Shown: positions 1-6,720 of the stretch, one piece after another | How the letters are laid out: every line of letters starts with the position of its first letter | Position numbering within the stretch: the stretch's first letter is position 1 | Assembly: GCA_016200725.1 (NCBI GenBank) | Contig: JACQEE010000130.1 | Coordinates: forward strand, 1 to 6,720 | Direction: 5' to 3' | DNA from: Chloroflexota bacterium | GTDB lineage: Bacteria; Chloroflexota; Dehalococcoidia; SHYB01 | DNA: 6,720 bases | Program-made: the position numbers and the translations under genes | Notes under the pieces: model-generated | The model's database searches: none | What the model was told of the DNA's origin: nothing | What the model saw: only the letters and a program-made list of their open reading frames with translations

Positions 1-1
1 C

Positions 2-2362
<2,361 letters not shown>

Positions 2363-2405
2363 CGCTTCGCCCCGAAACCGGTTGTGAGCGTTGGCGCAAT
2401 GTGGT

Positions 2406-2429
2406 GGGCGCGATGAATCGCGCCCCTAC
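2406..2429 (-). repeat. GTAG-footed REP-like hairpin, copy 1
   Basis: A perfect 9-bp inverted repeat (GGGCGCGAT / ATCGCGCCC, 2-nt loop GA) at 2406-2425 is followed directly by CTAC. On the - strand this reads GTAG followed by the hairpin, the layout of bacterial REP elements. It sits in the 90-bp gap between the convergent gltB and methyltransferase genes. It could act as a bidirectional transcription block, but no T-tract follows on either strand, so I do not call it an intrinsic terminator. A second, smaller 10-bp palindrome (GAGGCGCCTC) lies at 2441-2450. Confidence 0.7.
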
Positions 2430-2452
2430 CGTGGCATTCGGAGGCGCCTCGC

Positions 2453-3295
2453 CTAGCGTGTCTTCCTCCCTTTCTTTCCAACCACCACAAAGTGTTGGCT
2501 CACTCCCGCGAGCGATGGGTCGTGCTCGACCGCCCGCACCAATGACAGCAACTGCTCTCGCCGCTTGGGATCCGCCCACCGCTCTTGGAAGTCCTTTGCC
2601 AGCCATCCGGGCCCTTGCACTGAAACGGTGTCTATGACATTGAACCCCGCATCGCTGACCTCACTTCGCAACTCGTCCCAGTGATGGAACTTCGCCGTGG
2701 TGAAGTACTCTGTATGCCGCACTCGGTTCCTATGCTGGCCTGTTCGCAAGTCCTCGTCCAATAGCATTGCGAACTCAGGATCATCGATCAGTCCCTCCAC
2801 CAGCCCATCGAACAACGAAGCAAACTTGTGGACTCCGACAGCAAAGACCACCCCATCGGGCCGAGTAACCCGACGAGCCTCCCGTAGCGCCGCAAAACGG
2901 TCCTTGCGTTGAACTAGGTGATACAACGGCCCCATGAGAAGCACCGCATCGGCTGAACCTTTAGCCCGTAACAGGCGTCGCGCGTCCCCGAGCGCCATAC
3001 TCGCGATCGGATGCTGCGGCTGCTGCGCCGACGCTGCCATCGCCTGCTCGATGTGCTTCGGCGTCGCATCGACAAGGTGTACTTCGTAGCCACCTTTCGC
3101 CAGCCACGTGGCATACGCACCCGGCCCGCCGCCAACGTCAAGCACGACGGCCGGCGCGGGAGGTAAGTACCGCTGCAGCAACTCCTGCATCCGCGCAAAC
3201 TCGAGCACCGACTTCCGGCGAAACAACCGGTCCGCCTCGTCGTACTGCTCGTAGAACTCGATGATTTCCTTCGGCGCTTGAGGCCCCTTCGGCAT
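2453..3295 (-). CDS. Class I SAM-dependent methyltransferase (substrate unknown)
   Basis: This 280-residue protein has a Rossmann-type AdoMet fold. Motif I is VLDVGGGPG (residues 51-59), the acidic residue binding the ribose hydroxyls is probably Asp76 (HLVDATP), motif II-like GDARRL is at 103-108, and MGPLYHL (121-127) is the usual strand-4 segment of UbiE/Methyltransf_11-type enzymes. The C-terminal ~120 residues (from LFDGLVEGLI, 161) are a variable substrate-binding region that I do not recognise. The frame is open up to 3577, but the ATG at 3295-3293 is preceded by GGGAGG with a 5-nt spacer, and the longer version would translate palindromic repeats, so the short start is preferred. The gene stands alone, convergent with gltB and divergent from the dehydrogenase gene. 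Its codons end in A, T and G much more often than those of its neighbours. It has no signal peptide or membrane segment. The fold is certain; substrate and pathway are unknown. Confidence 0.88.
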   Translation of the reverse strand: MPKGPQAPKEIIEFYEQYDEADRLFRRKSVLEFARMQELLQRYLPPAPAVVLDVGGGPGAYATWLAKGGYEVHLVDATPKHIEQAMAASAQQPQHPIASMALGDARRLLRAKGSADAVLLMGPLYHLVQRKDRFAALREARRVTRPDGVVFAVGVHKFASLFDGLVEGLIDDPEFAMLLDEDLRTGQHRNRVRHTEYFTTAKFHHWDELRSEVSDAGFNVIDTVSVQGPGWLAKDFQERWADPKRREQLLSLVRAVEHDPSLAGVSQHFVVVGKKGRKTR

Positions 3296-3300
3296 GAATT

Positions 3301-3306
3301 CCTCCC
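3301..3306 (-). promoter_or_regulatory. Ribosome binding site of the methyltransferase gene
   Basis: Read on the - strand, GGGAGG is followed by AATTC (5 nt) and then ATG at 3295. This near-consensus Shine-Dalgarno site decides the start against the 94-codon upstream extension. No convincing -35/-10 pair was found; TACACT (3317-3312) is the nearest -10-like hexamer but lacks a partner at normal spacing. Confidence 0.75.
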
Positions 3307-3370
3307 GCGACAGTGTAACGACACAGAGCGAAGCAAGCGCCGGTGGTGGGTCGATTCGCGCGCACAAACG

Positions 3371-3476
3371 CCTCACTCCCCCGCGACTTCGTCGGGGTGC
3401 CCTTCGACTTCGCTCAGGGCTTCGCCTGGGAGTCCACGTACGTGGGGAGAGGAGCAGGGGACGAGCCCCTGCACTA
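3371..3476. repeat. Composite palindromic repeat, locus A
   Basis: The 280-bp divergent gap 3296-3575 has no credible gene and is mostly short palindromes. In order: CCTCACTCCCC (3371-3381); an imperfect hairpin CCCC..GAC/TTC/GTC..GGGG around 3379-3397; the module CCTTCGACTTCGCTCAGGGC (3401-3420), which matches 19 of 20 bases at 4761-4780; the perfect 12-bp palindrome CCACGTACGTGG (3434-3445); GGGGAGAGG (3444-3452); and a 7-bp stem GCAGGGG/CCCCTGC (3454-3472, loop ACGAG) followed by A and CTAC (3473-3477 region). On the - strand the last part reads GTAG-T-hairpin, a probable fifth GTAG-footed element. The remainder (3478-3575) is unique sequence carrying the 5' region of the downstream dehydrogenase gene. 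A TTGACC (3484-3489) lies there without a good -10. Confidence 0.65.
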
Positions 3477-3564
3477 CGGGAAATTGACCCACTACCGCAA
3501 GCGGCCCGCCACTTGCCGCATACCTCTCCCCTGTGGCAATGTATGGGCACCCCGCGTCCATCCT

Positions 3565-3570
3565 GGAGGA
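3565..3570 (+). promoter_or_regulatory. Ribosome binding site of the first acyl-CoA dehydrogenase gene
   Basis: GGAGGA followed by TTTCC (5 nt) and ATG at 3576. It decides the start: the frame is open back to 3294, but that 94-codon extension runs through the palindromic repeats and has no comparable Shine-Dalgarno site. Confidence 0.8.
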
Positions 3571-3575
3571 TTTCC

Positions 3576-4739
3576 ATGGACTTTCAACTGCCCGGCAACG
3601 TCGAGTCCTTTCGACGCGAAGTCAAAGAGTTCGTCGACAAGCACTGGCCCGAGTCGCAGCGCAATAAGTCGTACACGCAGATCTCCCACGAGGCCGAGAA
3701 GGAGTTCGGACGCAAACTCGCGGAGAAGGGCTGGCTGCTGATGGGCTTCCCCGAGGAGTACGGCGGCAAGAAGCGCCCCATCCTCGAGCAGTACGTCTTT
3801 CAGGAGACCATGGCCTACTACGGCGGCCCCATGCCCTCGACCGCCGTCACCATCGTCGCGCCCACGCTGATGCGCTACGGCAGCGACGAACTCAAGCAGA
3901 AGTTCATCCCCATGATCGCCAAGGGCGACGTCGACTTCGCGCTCGGCTACTCCGAGCCCAACGCCGGCACCGACCTCGCCAACCTGCAGTTGCGCGCGGA
4001 GCGCGACGGCGACGAGTACGTCATCAACGGCACCAAGATGTTCACCAGCCTCGCGCACAAGGGCCAGTACTGCTGGCTCGCCGCGCGGACCAACCCCAAT
4101 GCGCCGAAGCACAAAGGCATCTCGCTCTTCATCGTGGACATGAAGGCGCCGGGCATCACCGTCCGGCCGCTGTACACGATGGGCAACGGCCGCACCAACC
4201 AGACCTACTGGGACAACGTGCGCATCCCCGTCTCCCAGCGCGTGGGCGAGGAGAACCAGGGCTGGTACTACGTCGCCACCGCCCTCGACTTCGAGCGCAT
4301 CGGCGTCTTCCCGATCAGCCGCGTGCGCAAGCAGTTCGACAAACTCATCGAGTACCTGCGCACCGCCGAGTTCGACGGCTGGCGGCCCAAGAACGACCCC
4401 GACGTCCGCCGCCGCGTCGCCGACCTCTCCACCGACCTCGAGGTCGCGCAGATGCTCTCGTATCGCTGCGCGTGGATGGTGAGCAGCGGCAAGGTGCCGA
4501 ATTACGAGGCGGCCACGATCAAAATCTTTTCCACCGAACTGCAGCAGCGCATCACCCACGCCGGCACGCTCATTCTCGGCCTCTACGGCCAGTTGATCGA
4601 GAAGTCCAAGCACGCGCCCGCGAACGGCTACTTCACCGAGGCCTACGAGTCGGCGGTGATGCCCACCTTTGGCGCGGGCAGCAACGAGGTGCTGCGCCAG
4701 ATCATCGCCACCCGCGGCATGGGCCTGCCGAGGGGATAA
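3576..4739 (+). CDS. Acyl-CoA dehydrogenase family subunit, catalytic-Glu-bearing partner (PimC/FadE26-like)
   Basis: This 387-residue, full-length acyl-CoA dehydrogenase-fold flavoprotein subunit would take part in alpha,beta-dehydrogenation of an acyl-CoA in the cytoplasm. It has the helical N-domain (MDFQLPGNVESFRREVKEFV, 1-20), the substrate/FAD signature GYSEPNAGTD (124-133), NGTKMFTS (151-158) and the beta-domain up to about residue 220. Glu240 in ALDFER (236-241) falls at the helix-G position of the catalytic base in isovaleryl-CoA and long-chain dehydrogenases. At the alternative C-terminal position (the Glu of YEGT in medium-chain enzymes) there is Ala367 in FGAGSNEVLR. The RxQFG motif that normally follows helix G is absent (YLRTAEFDGWRPKN, 260-273), and the HGGxGF region is degenerate (LILGLYGQL, 332-340). 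These losses suggest an obligate heteromer with the next gene's product, as in ChsE4-ChsE5 or PimC-PimD. The family is certain; the partnership is inferred and the substrate is unknown. Confidence 0.92.
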   Translation: MDFQLPGNVESFRREVKEFVDKHWPESQRNKSYTQISHEAEKEFGRKLAEKGWLLMGFPEEYGGKKRPILEQYVFQETMAYYGGPMPSTAVTIVAPTLMRYGSDELKQKFIPMIAKGDVDFALGYSEPNAGTDLANLQLRAERDGDEYVINGTKMFTSLAHKGQYCWLAARTNPNAPKHKGISLFIVDMKAPGITVRPLYTMGNGRTNQTYWDNVRIPVSQRVGEENQGWYYVATALDFERIGVFPISRVRKQFDKLIEYLRTAEFDGWRPKNDPDVRRRVADLSTDLEVAQMLSYRCAWMVSSGKVPNYEAATIKIFSTELQQRITHAGTLILGLYGQLIEKSKHAPANGYFTEAYESAVMPTFGAGSNEVLRQIIATRGMGLPRG

Positions 4740-4742
4740 CCT

Positions 4743-4802
4743 AACCCCCTGCCCCCTTCCCCTTCGACTACGCTCAGGGCAGGCTCTGGGAGGGAAGGGG
4801 AG
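4743..4802 (+). repeat. Composite palindromic repeat, locus B, nested C-rich/G-rich part
   Basis: CCCCTTCCC (4753-4761) pairs perfectly with GGGAAGGGG (4792-4800), 9 bp. The 30-nt interior carries CTTCGACTACGCTCAGGGC, the same module as in locus A (3401-3420) with one difference. One palindrome thus appears nested in another. It starts three bases after the stop codon of the first dehydrogenase gene and could stabilise or terminate its transcript. There is no T-tract. Confidence 0.65.
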
Positions 4803-4813
4803 GAATGGGAATC

Positions 4814-4840
4814 CACAGATTACACAGATTCCACAGATTG
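4814..4840 (+). repeat. Three tandem 9-bp units CACAGATTN
   Basis: CACAGATT occurs at 4814-4821, 4823-4830 and 4832-4839, each followed by one variable base (A, C, G), giving an exact 9-bp period. It is AT-richer than everything around it. The unit resembles short dispersed repeats known from many GC-rich bacterial genomes. No function can be seen, and it lies too far from the next start codon to be a ribosome-binding region. Confidence 0.75.
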
Positions 4841-4857
4841 TTGGGATGGGGAAGGAC

Positions 4858-4887
4858 GGGCGTCCCGATTAATCGGGACGCCCCTAC
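4858..4887 (-). repeat. GTAG-footed REP-like hairpin, copy 2 (perfect 26-bp palindrome)
   Basis: Positions 4858-4883 are a perfect, loopless 26-bp palindrome with half-site GGGCGTCCCGATT, followed by CTAC (GTAG at the foot on the - strand). It ends about 10 nt before the Shine-Dalgarno site of the second dehydrogenase gene, so the hairpin in the mRNA could influence access to that site or protect one half of the transcript. The upstream flank GGGGAAGGACGGGCG (4848-4862) closely matches the flank of copy 3 at 5468-5481, so the element is larger than the hairpin. Confidence 0.75.
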
Positions 4888-4890
4888 ACA

Positions 4891-4898
4891 AGAGAGGG
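4891..4898 (+). promoter_or_regulatory. Ribosome binding site of the second acyl-CoA dehydrogenase gene
   Basis: AGAGAGGG with a short spacer (CTC) before ATG at 4902. It is purine-rich and complementary to the 16S tail over GAGG. It is weaker than the sites of the neighbouring genes and lies just downstream of the 26-bp palindrome. Confidence 0.6.
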
Positions 4899-4901
4899 CT
4901 C

Positions 4902-6116
4902 ATGGACCTGTCACTTAGCGAAAATCAGGAAATGCTAAAGAAGACCGCGCGGGAATTCATCGAAAAGGAATACCCGTGGCAGAAGGTGCGCGATATCCAG
5001 CAGTCGCCACAGGCCTTCCAACCCGAGACGTGGAAGCAACTCAACGACCTCGGGTGGCTCGGCCTGCCCTTCCCTGAGACACAGGGAGGCGCCGGCGGCG
5101 ACTTCATGGACACGGTCGTGCTGCTCGAAGAGATCGGACGCGGACTGCTGCCGAGTCCTTTCCAGTCGACGGTCGCCGTTTGCGGCCCAGCGATTCTCCA
5201 GTTCGGCAGCGACGCGCAGAAGAAGGCCTTTCTCCCCGCGATTGCTGCCGGCCAGCGCATTCTCGCCTTCGCCCTCACCGAGGCCGACGCCAAGTACGAG
5301 GCGTCGAGCATCGACACGACGGCCAAGCGCGACGGCGCGAACTACGTGCTCGACGGCACCAAGATGTTCGTCCGCGATGGCAACATCGCCGACCACTTGC
5401 TGGTGATCGCGCGGACGGACCCTCACCCCTCTGGCTCCGCCAGAGGCCCTCTCCCGCAGACGGGAGAGGGGAAGACGGGCGACCGCCGGTCGCCCCTACA
5501 GGGGACAGCAGGGGAGATGAGCGGCCTGACCGCCTTCCTCGTGGACGCCAAGTCACCGGGCATCATGACTACGTTGCTGCGCACCGCCGCGATGGACCGG
5601 CAGTCCGAGATCGTCTTCAACAACGTCAAAGTGCCTGCGGCGAACATCCTCGGCAAGCCTGGCCAGGGCTGGGACGTCGCCGAGTGGACGATGAAGCGAG
5701 CCATCCTCGCCGAGTGCGCCGAACTCGTCGGCGCGATGCAGAAGGTGCTGGAGACGACCATCCAGTACGCGAAGGACCGCGTCCAGTTCGGGCGACCCAT
5801 CGGCTCGTTCCAGGGTCTCCAGTTCAAGGTCGCCGACATGGTCACCGACACCGACGGCGCGCGCTTCATCACCTACTACGCCGTCTGGAAACTCCTCGAA
5901 GGCCAGCCCTGCGACGACGACATCGCTCGCGCGAAGGTCTGGGTTAGCGAGGCGTCGCGGCGCGTCGTCCGCGAAGGCCACCAGATCCACGGCGGCATCG
6001 GCTTCATCACCGAGCACTTCCTCCACCTGTACACCCGCCGCTGCAAGTCCGGCGAGTTGATCTACGGAAGTGCGGACAGCCATCGCAAGGCCGTGGCGGC
6101 TGCGCTGCTGGACTGA
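4902..6116 (+). CDS. Acyl-CoA dehydrogenase family subunit, FAD-site partner (PimD/FadE27-like), with in-frame repeat insertion
   Basis: This 404-residue protein has the acyl-CoA dehydrogenase fold: N-domain from MDLSLSENQEMLKKTAREFI (1-20), LAFALTEADA (121-130) replacing the usual SEPxAGSD signature, and DGTKMFVRDG (151-160). FAD-contact motifs are clear: RVQFGRPIG (293-301) and QIHGGIGFITE (361-371). Neither catalytic position has a Glu: helix G reads TMKRAILA (263-270, Lys265 where the Glu would be) and the C-terminal site reads YGSADSHRK (388-396) instead of YEGTNE. It probably acts only in complex with the preceding gene's product, giving one active site per heterodimer. Residues 174-207, in the beta-domain between VIARTD and GLTAFLVD, are an extra low-complexity stretch (PHPSGSARGPLPQTGEG..) encoded by palindromic repeats; the preceding paralogue has only 7 residues there. 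The frame is intact. The gap to the upstream gene is 162 bp. The family is certain; the role is inferred and the substrate unknown. Confidence 0.9.
   Translation: MDLSLSENQEMLKKTAREFIEKEYPWQKVRDIQQSPQAFQPETWKQLNDLGWLGLPFPETQGGAGGDFMDTVVLLEEIGRGLLPSPFQSTVAVCGPAILQFGSDAQKKAFLPAIAAGQRILAFALTEADAKYEASSIDTTAKRDGANYVLDGTKMFVRDGNIADHLLVIARTDPHPSGSARGPLPQTGEGKTGDRRSPLQGTAGEMSGLTAFLVDAKSPGIMTTLLRTAAMDRQSEIVFNNVKVPAANILGKPGQGWDVAEWTMKRAILAECAELVGAMQKVLETTIQYAKDRVQFGRPIGSFQGLQFKVADMVTDTDGARFITYYAVWKLLEGQPCDDDIARAKVWVSEASRRVVREGHQIHGGIGFITEHFLHLYTRRCKSGELIYGSADSHRKAVAAALLD
5421..5519 (+). repeat. Composite palindromic repeat, locus C, inserted in frame in a coding sequence
   Basis: Three consecutive hairpins lie inside the second dehydrogenase gene. 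They are CCTCTGGC/GCCAGAGG (5428-5446, 3-nt loop TCC), CCCTCTCCCG/CGGGAGAGGG (5447-5470, 4-nt loop CAGA) and GGGCGACCG/CGGTCGCCC (5477-5495, 1-nt loop) followed by CTAC (5496-5499). The last is copy 3 of the GTAG-footed family. The outer limits are estimates from the protein alignment with ordinary family members; the stretch adds about 30 codons without stop or frameshift. I saw no convincing target-site duplication. Confidence 0.8.
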
Positions 6117-6126
6117 GAAAGCTGGC

Positions 6127-6151
6127 GGGCGGACTTGAAGTCCGCCCCTAC
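6127..6151 (-). repeat. GTAG-footed REP-like hairpin, copy 4
   Basis: GGGCGGACTT/AAGTCCGCCC (6127-6147, 10-bp stem, 1-nt loop G) is followed by CTAC at 6148-6151. It lies 10 bp after the stop codon of the second dehydrogenase gene and 66 bp before the crotonase start. Its orientation is the same as that of the other copies. It may separate the transcripts of the two genes; no T-tract follows. Confidence 0.7.
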
Positions 6152-6177
6152 TGAATCGGTGGGGTAGGTTCATACGC

Positions 6178-6183
6178 TAGAAT
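6178..6183 (+). promoter_or_regulatory. Possible -10 box of the crotonase gene
   Basis: TAGAAT matches TATAAT in five of six positions and lies 35 bp before the GTG start, downstream of hairpin copy 4. No good -35 hexamer is found at 16-18 bp spacing. If real, transcription would start near 6190 and the crotonase could be expressed independently of the dehydrogenase pair. This is a weak call. Confidence 0.3.
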
Positions 6184-6205
6184 GTCGCGGCGTCACCCGC
6201 CAGCC

Positions 6206-6213
6206 AAAGGAGG
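6206..6213 (+). promoter_or_regulatory. Ribosome binding site of the crotonase gene
   Basis: AAAGGAGG, a full-length match to the 16S anti-Shine-Dalgarno sequence, followed by CCCC and GTG at 6218. It decides the start in favour of GTG over the in-frame ATG at 6182, from which the ribosome would translate through this site. Confidence 0.85.
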
Positions 6214-6217
6214 CCCC

Positions 6218-6720
6218 GTGAAGTTCGAGACCATCATTTACGAGAAGGTCGGCCACAATGCCATCATCACGTTGAACCGCCCTGACCGCATGAACGCGCT
6301 CAGCAGCCAGATGTCCATCGATCTCTACCACGCCTGGACCGATTTCCGCGACGACGAGAACGCCTGGGTCGCCATCATGACCGGCTCCGGCGAGAAGGCC
6401 TTCTCCGCAGGCGCAGACCTCAAGGACGCCGCAGCCAATCGCGGCGCAGCGGCCCCAGCCCAGCGACCGCTGCCGAATCCGCCCGTCGGCGGCTTCACCA
6501 AGAACATGCACATCTGGAAACCCATCATCGCCGCCATCAACGGCTACGCGCTCGGCGGCGGCCTGGAGATGGCGCTCTCCTGCGACATGCGCATCTGCTC
6601 CGAGAACGCCAAGCTCGGCCTCCCCGAGGTGCGCTGGTCGCTGATGGCCGGCGCCGGCGGCGTAACGCGCCTCCCGCGAGCGGTGCCGCGCGCCGTCGCC
6701 ATGAAGATGTGCCTCACCGG
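6218..6720 (+). CDS. Enoyl-CoA hydratase/isomerase (crotonase) family protein, 3'-truncated by window edge
   Basis: About 167 of an expected ~260 residues are present, starting from GTG. Crotonases bind acyl-CoA thioesters and typically hydrate 2-enoyl-CoA to 3-hydroxyacyl-CoA. The N-terminus MKFETIIYEKVGHNAIITLN with RPDRMNAL (21-28) is typical. AFSAGADLKD (61-70) and GYALGGGLEMAL (109-120) form the oxyanion-hole segments. Glu117 (GGGLEMA) and Glu137 (GLPEVRW) align, at the correct 20-residue spacing, with Glu144 and Glu164 of rat mitochondrial enoyl-CoA hydratase, so hydratase activity is plausible. The Pro of the usual IPGAGG is replaced (LMAGAGG, 142-148). A Pro/Ala-rich stretch (71-92) occupies the variable substrate loop. 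The gene follows the dehydrogenase pair on the same strand after a 101-bp gap with a hairpin and a possible promoter. It would supply the hydration step after the dehydrogenation. The family is certain; the substrate is not. Confidence 0.93.
   Translation, partial: MKFETIIYEKVGHNAIITLNRPDRMNALSSQMSIDLYHAWTDFRDDENAWVAIMTGSGEKAFSAGADLKDAAANRGAAAPAQRPLPNPPVGGFTKNMHIWKPIIAAINGYALGGGLEMALSCDMRICSENAKLGLPEVRWSLMAGAGGVTRLPRAVPRAVAMKMCLT

Noticed and set aside
2406..2429. Intrinsic terminator between convergent genes
   Set aside because: The stem is strong, but neither side has a T-tract; the sequence belongs to the dispersed hairpin family instead.
2401..2637. 78-codon open frame on the + strand between gltB and the methyltransferase
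   Set aside because: It overlaps the C-terminal end of the methyltransferase on the other strand, contains the REP-like hairpin, and has no ribosome binding site.
3484..3489. TTGACC as a -35 box for the first dehydrogenase gene
   Set aside because: No acceptable -10 hexamer at 16-18 bp spacing; the region at 3506-3513 is GC-rich.
3294..3577. N-terminal extensions of both divergent genes, which would make them overlap by about 280 bp
   Set aside because: Each extension translates palindromic repeats, has no family similarity, and good Shine-Dalgarno sites mark the shorter starts at 3295 (-) and 3576 (+).
3492..4613. 373-codon open frame on the - strand opposite the first dehydrogenase gene
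   Set aside because: Its Val/Leu/Ala/Gly/Asp-rich translation is the usual antisense shadow of a GC-rich gene; it has no recognisable domain and runs through the repeat region, while the + strand has clear family motifs.
4814..4887. CRISPR-like array
   Set aside because: The repeats are 8-9 bp with 1-bp intervals and the palindromes are single copies without spacers; no cas genes are present.
5553..6173. 206-codon open frame on the - strand opposite the second dehydrogenase gene
   Set aside because: Antisense shadow of a strongly C-ending coding sequence; it begins in the intergenic hairpin region and has no recognisable domain.

Overview
The window is from a GC-rich bacterial chromosome with strongly C/G-ending codons and clear Shine-Dalgarno sites. 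It looks like core metabolic DNA: there is no phage, plasmid, CRISPR or RNA gene. Taxonomy cannot be settled from the sequence. The mix of small GC-rich intergenic palindromes ending in CCCCTAC, TTCGACTNCGCTCAGG modules and CACAGATT repeats, together with paired acyl-CoA dehydrogenases, reminds me of Chloroflexota (Dehalococcoidia-like) genomes. That is an impression, not a demonstration.

Layout. (1) 2-2362, + strand: the C-terminal half of glutamate synthase large subunit (gltB), with the FMN/3Fe-4S domain and the GXGXG domain. (2) 2453-3295, - strand: a stand-alone class I SAM-dependent methyltransferase, convergent with gltB and with more mixed codon use than its neighbours. (3) 3296-3575: a divergent intergenic region packed with nested short palindromes. 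(4) 3576-4739 and 4902-6116, + strand: two consecutive, dissimilar acyl-CoA dehydrogenase subunits separated by a repeat-filled 162-bp gap. (5) 6218 to the window end, + strand: an enoyl-CoA hydratase/isomerase (crotonase) with both catalytic glutamates, cut by the window edge.

How the genes work together. The two dehydrogenase subunits appear complementary. The first keeps a helix-G catalytic-type Glu (LDFER) but lacks the RxQFG and HGGxGF FAD motifs. The second has both FAD motifs but lacks a Glu at both known catalytic positions. This is the pattern of obligate alpha2-beta2 dehydrogenases such as mycobacterial ChsE4-ChsE5 (FadE26-FadE27). With the downstream crotonase they would carry out the first two steps of a beta-oxidation-like pathway (acyl-CoA to enoyl-CoA to 3-hydroxyacyl-CoA). 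The substrate is unknown. gltB (ammonia assimilation) and the methyltransferase look functionally unrelated.

The most unusual content is a set of small palindromic elements. Four, probably five, hairpins carry GTAG at the 5' foot (read on the - strand), as in REP elements. Their stem bases are constant and their stem interiors differ yet stay self-complementary. At three loci such a hairpin follows a C-rich/G-rich palindrome nest in the same order and orientation. One of these composites lies in frame inside the second dehydrogenase gene and encodes about 30 extra residues.
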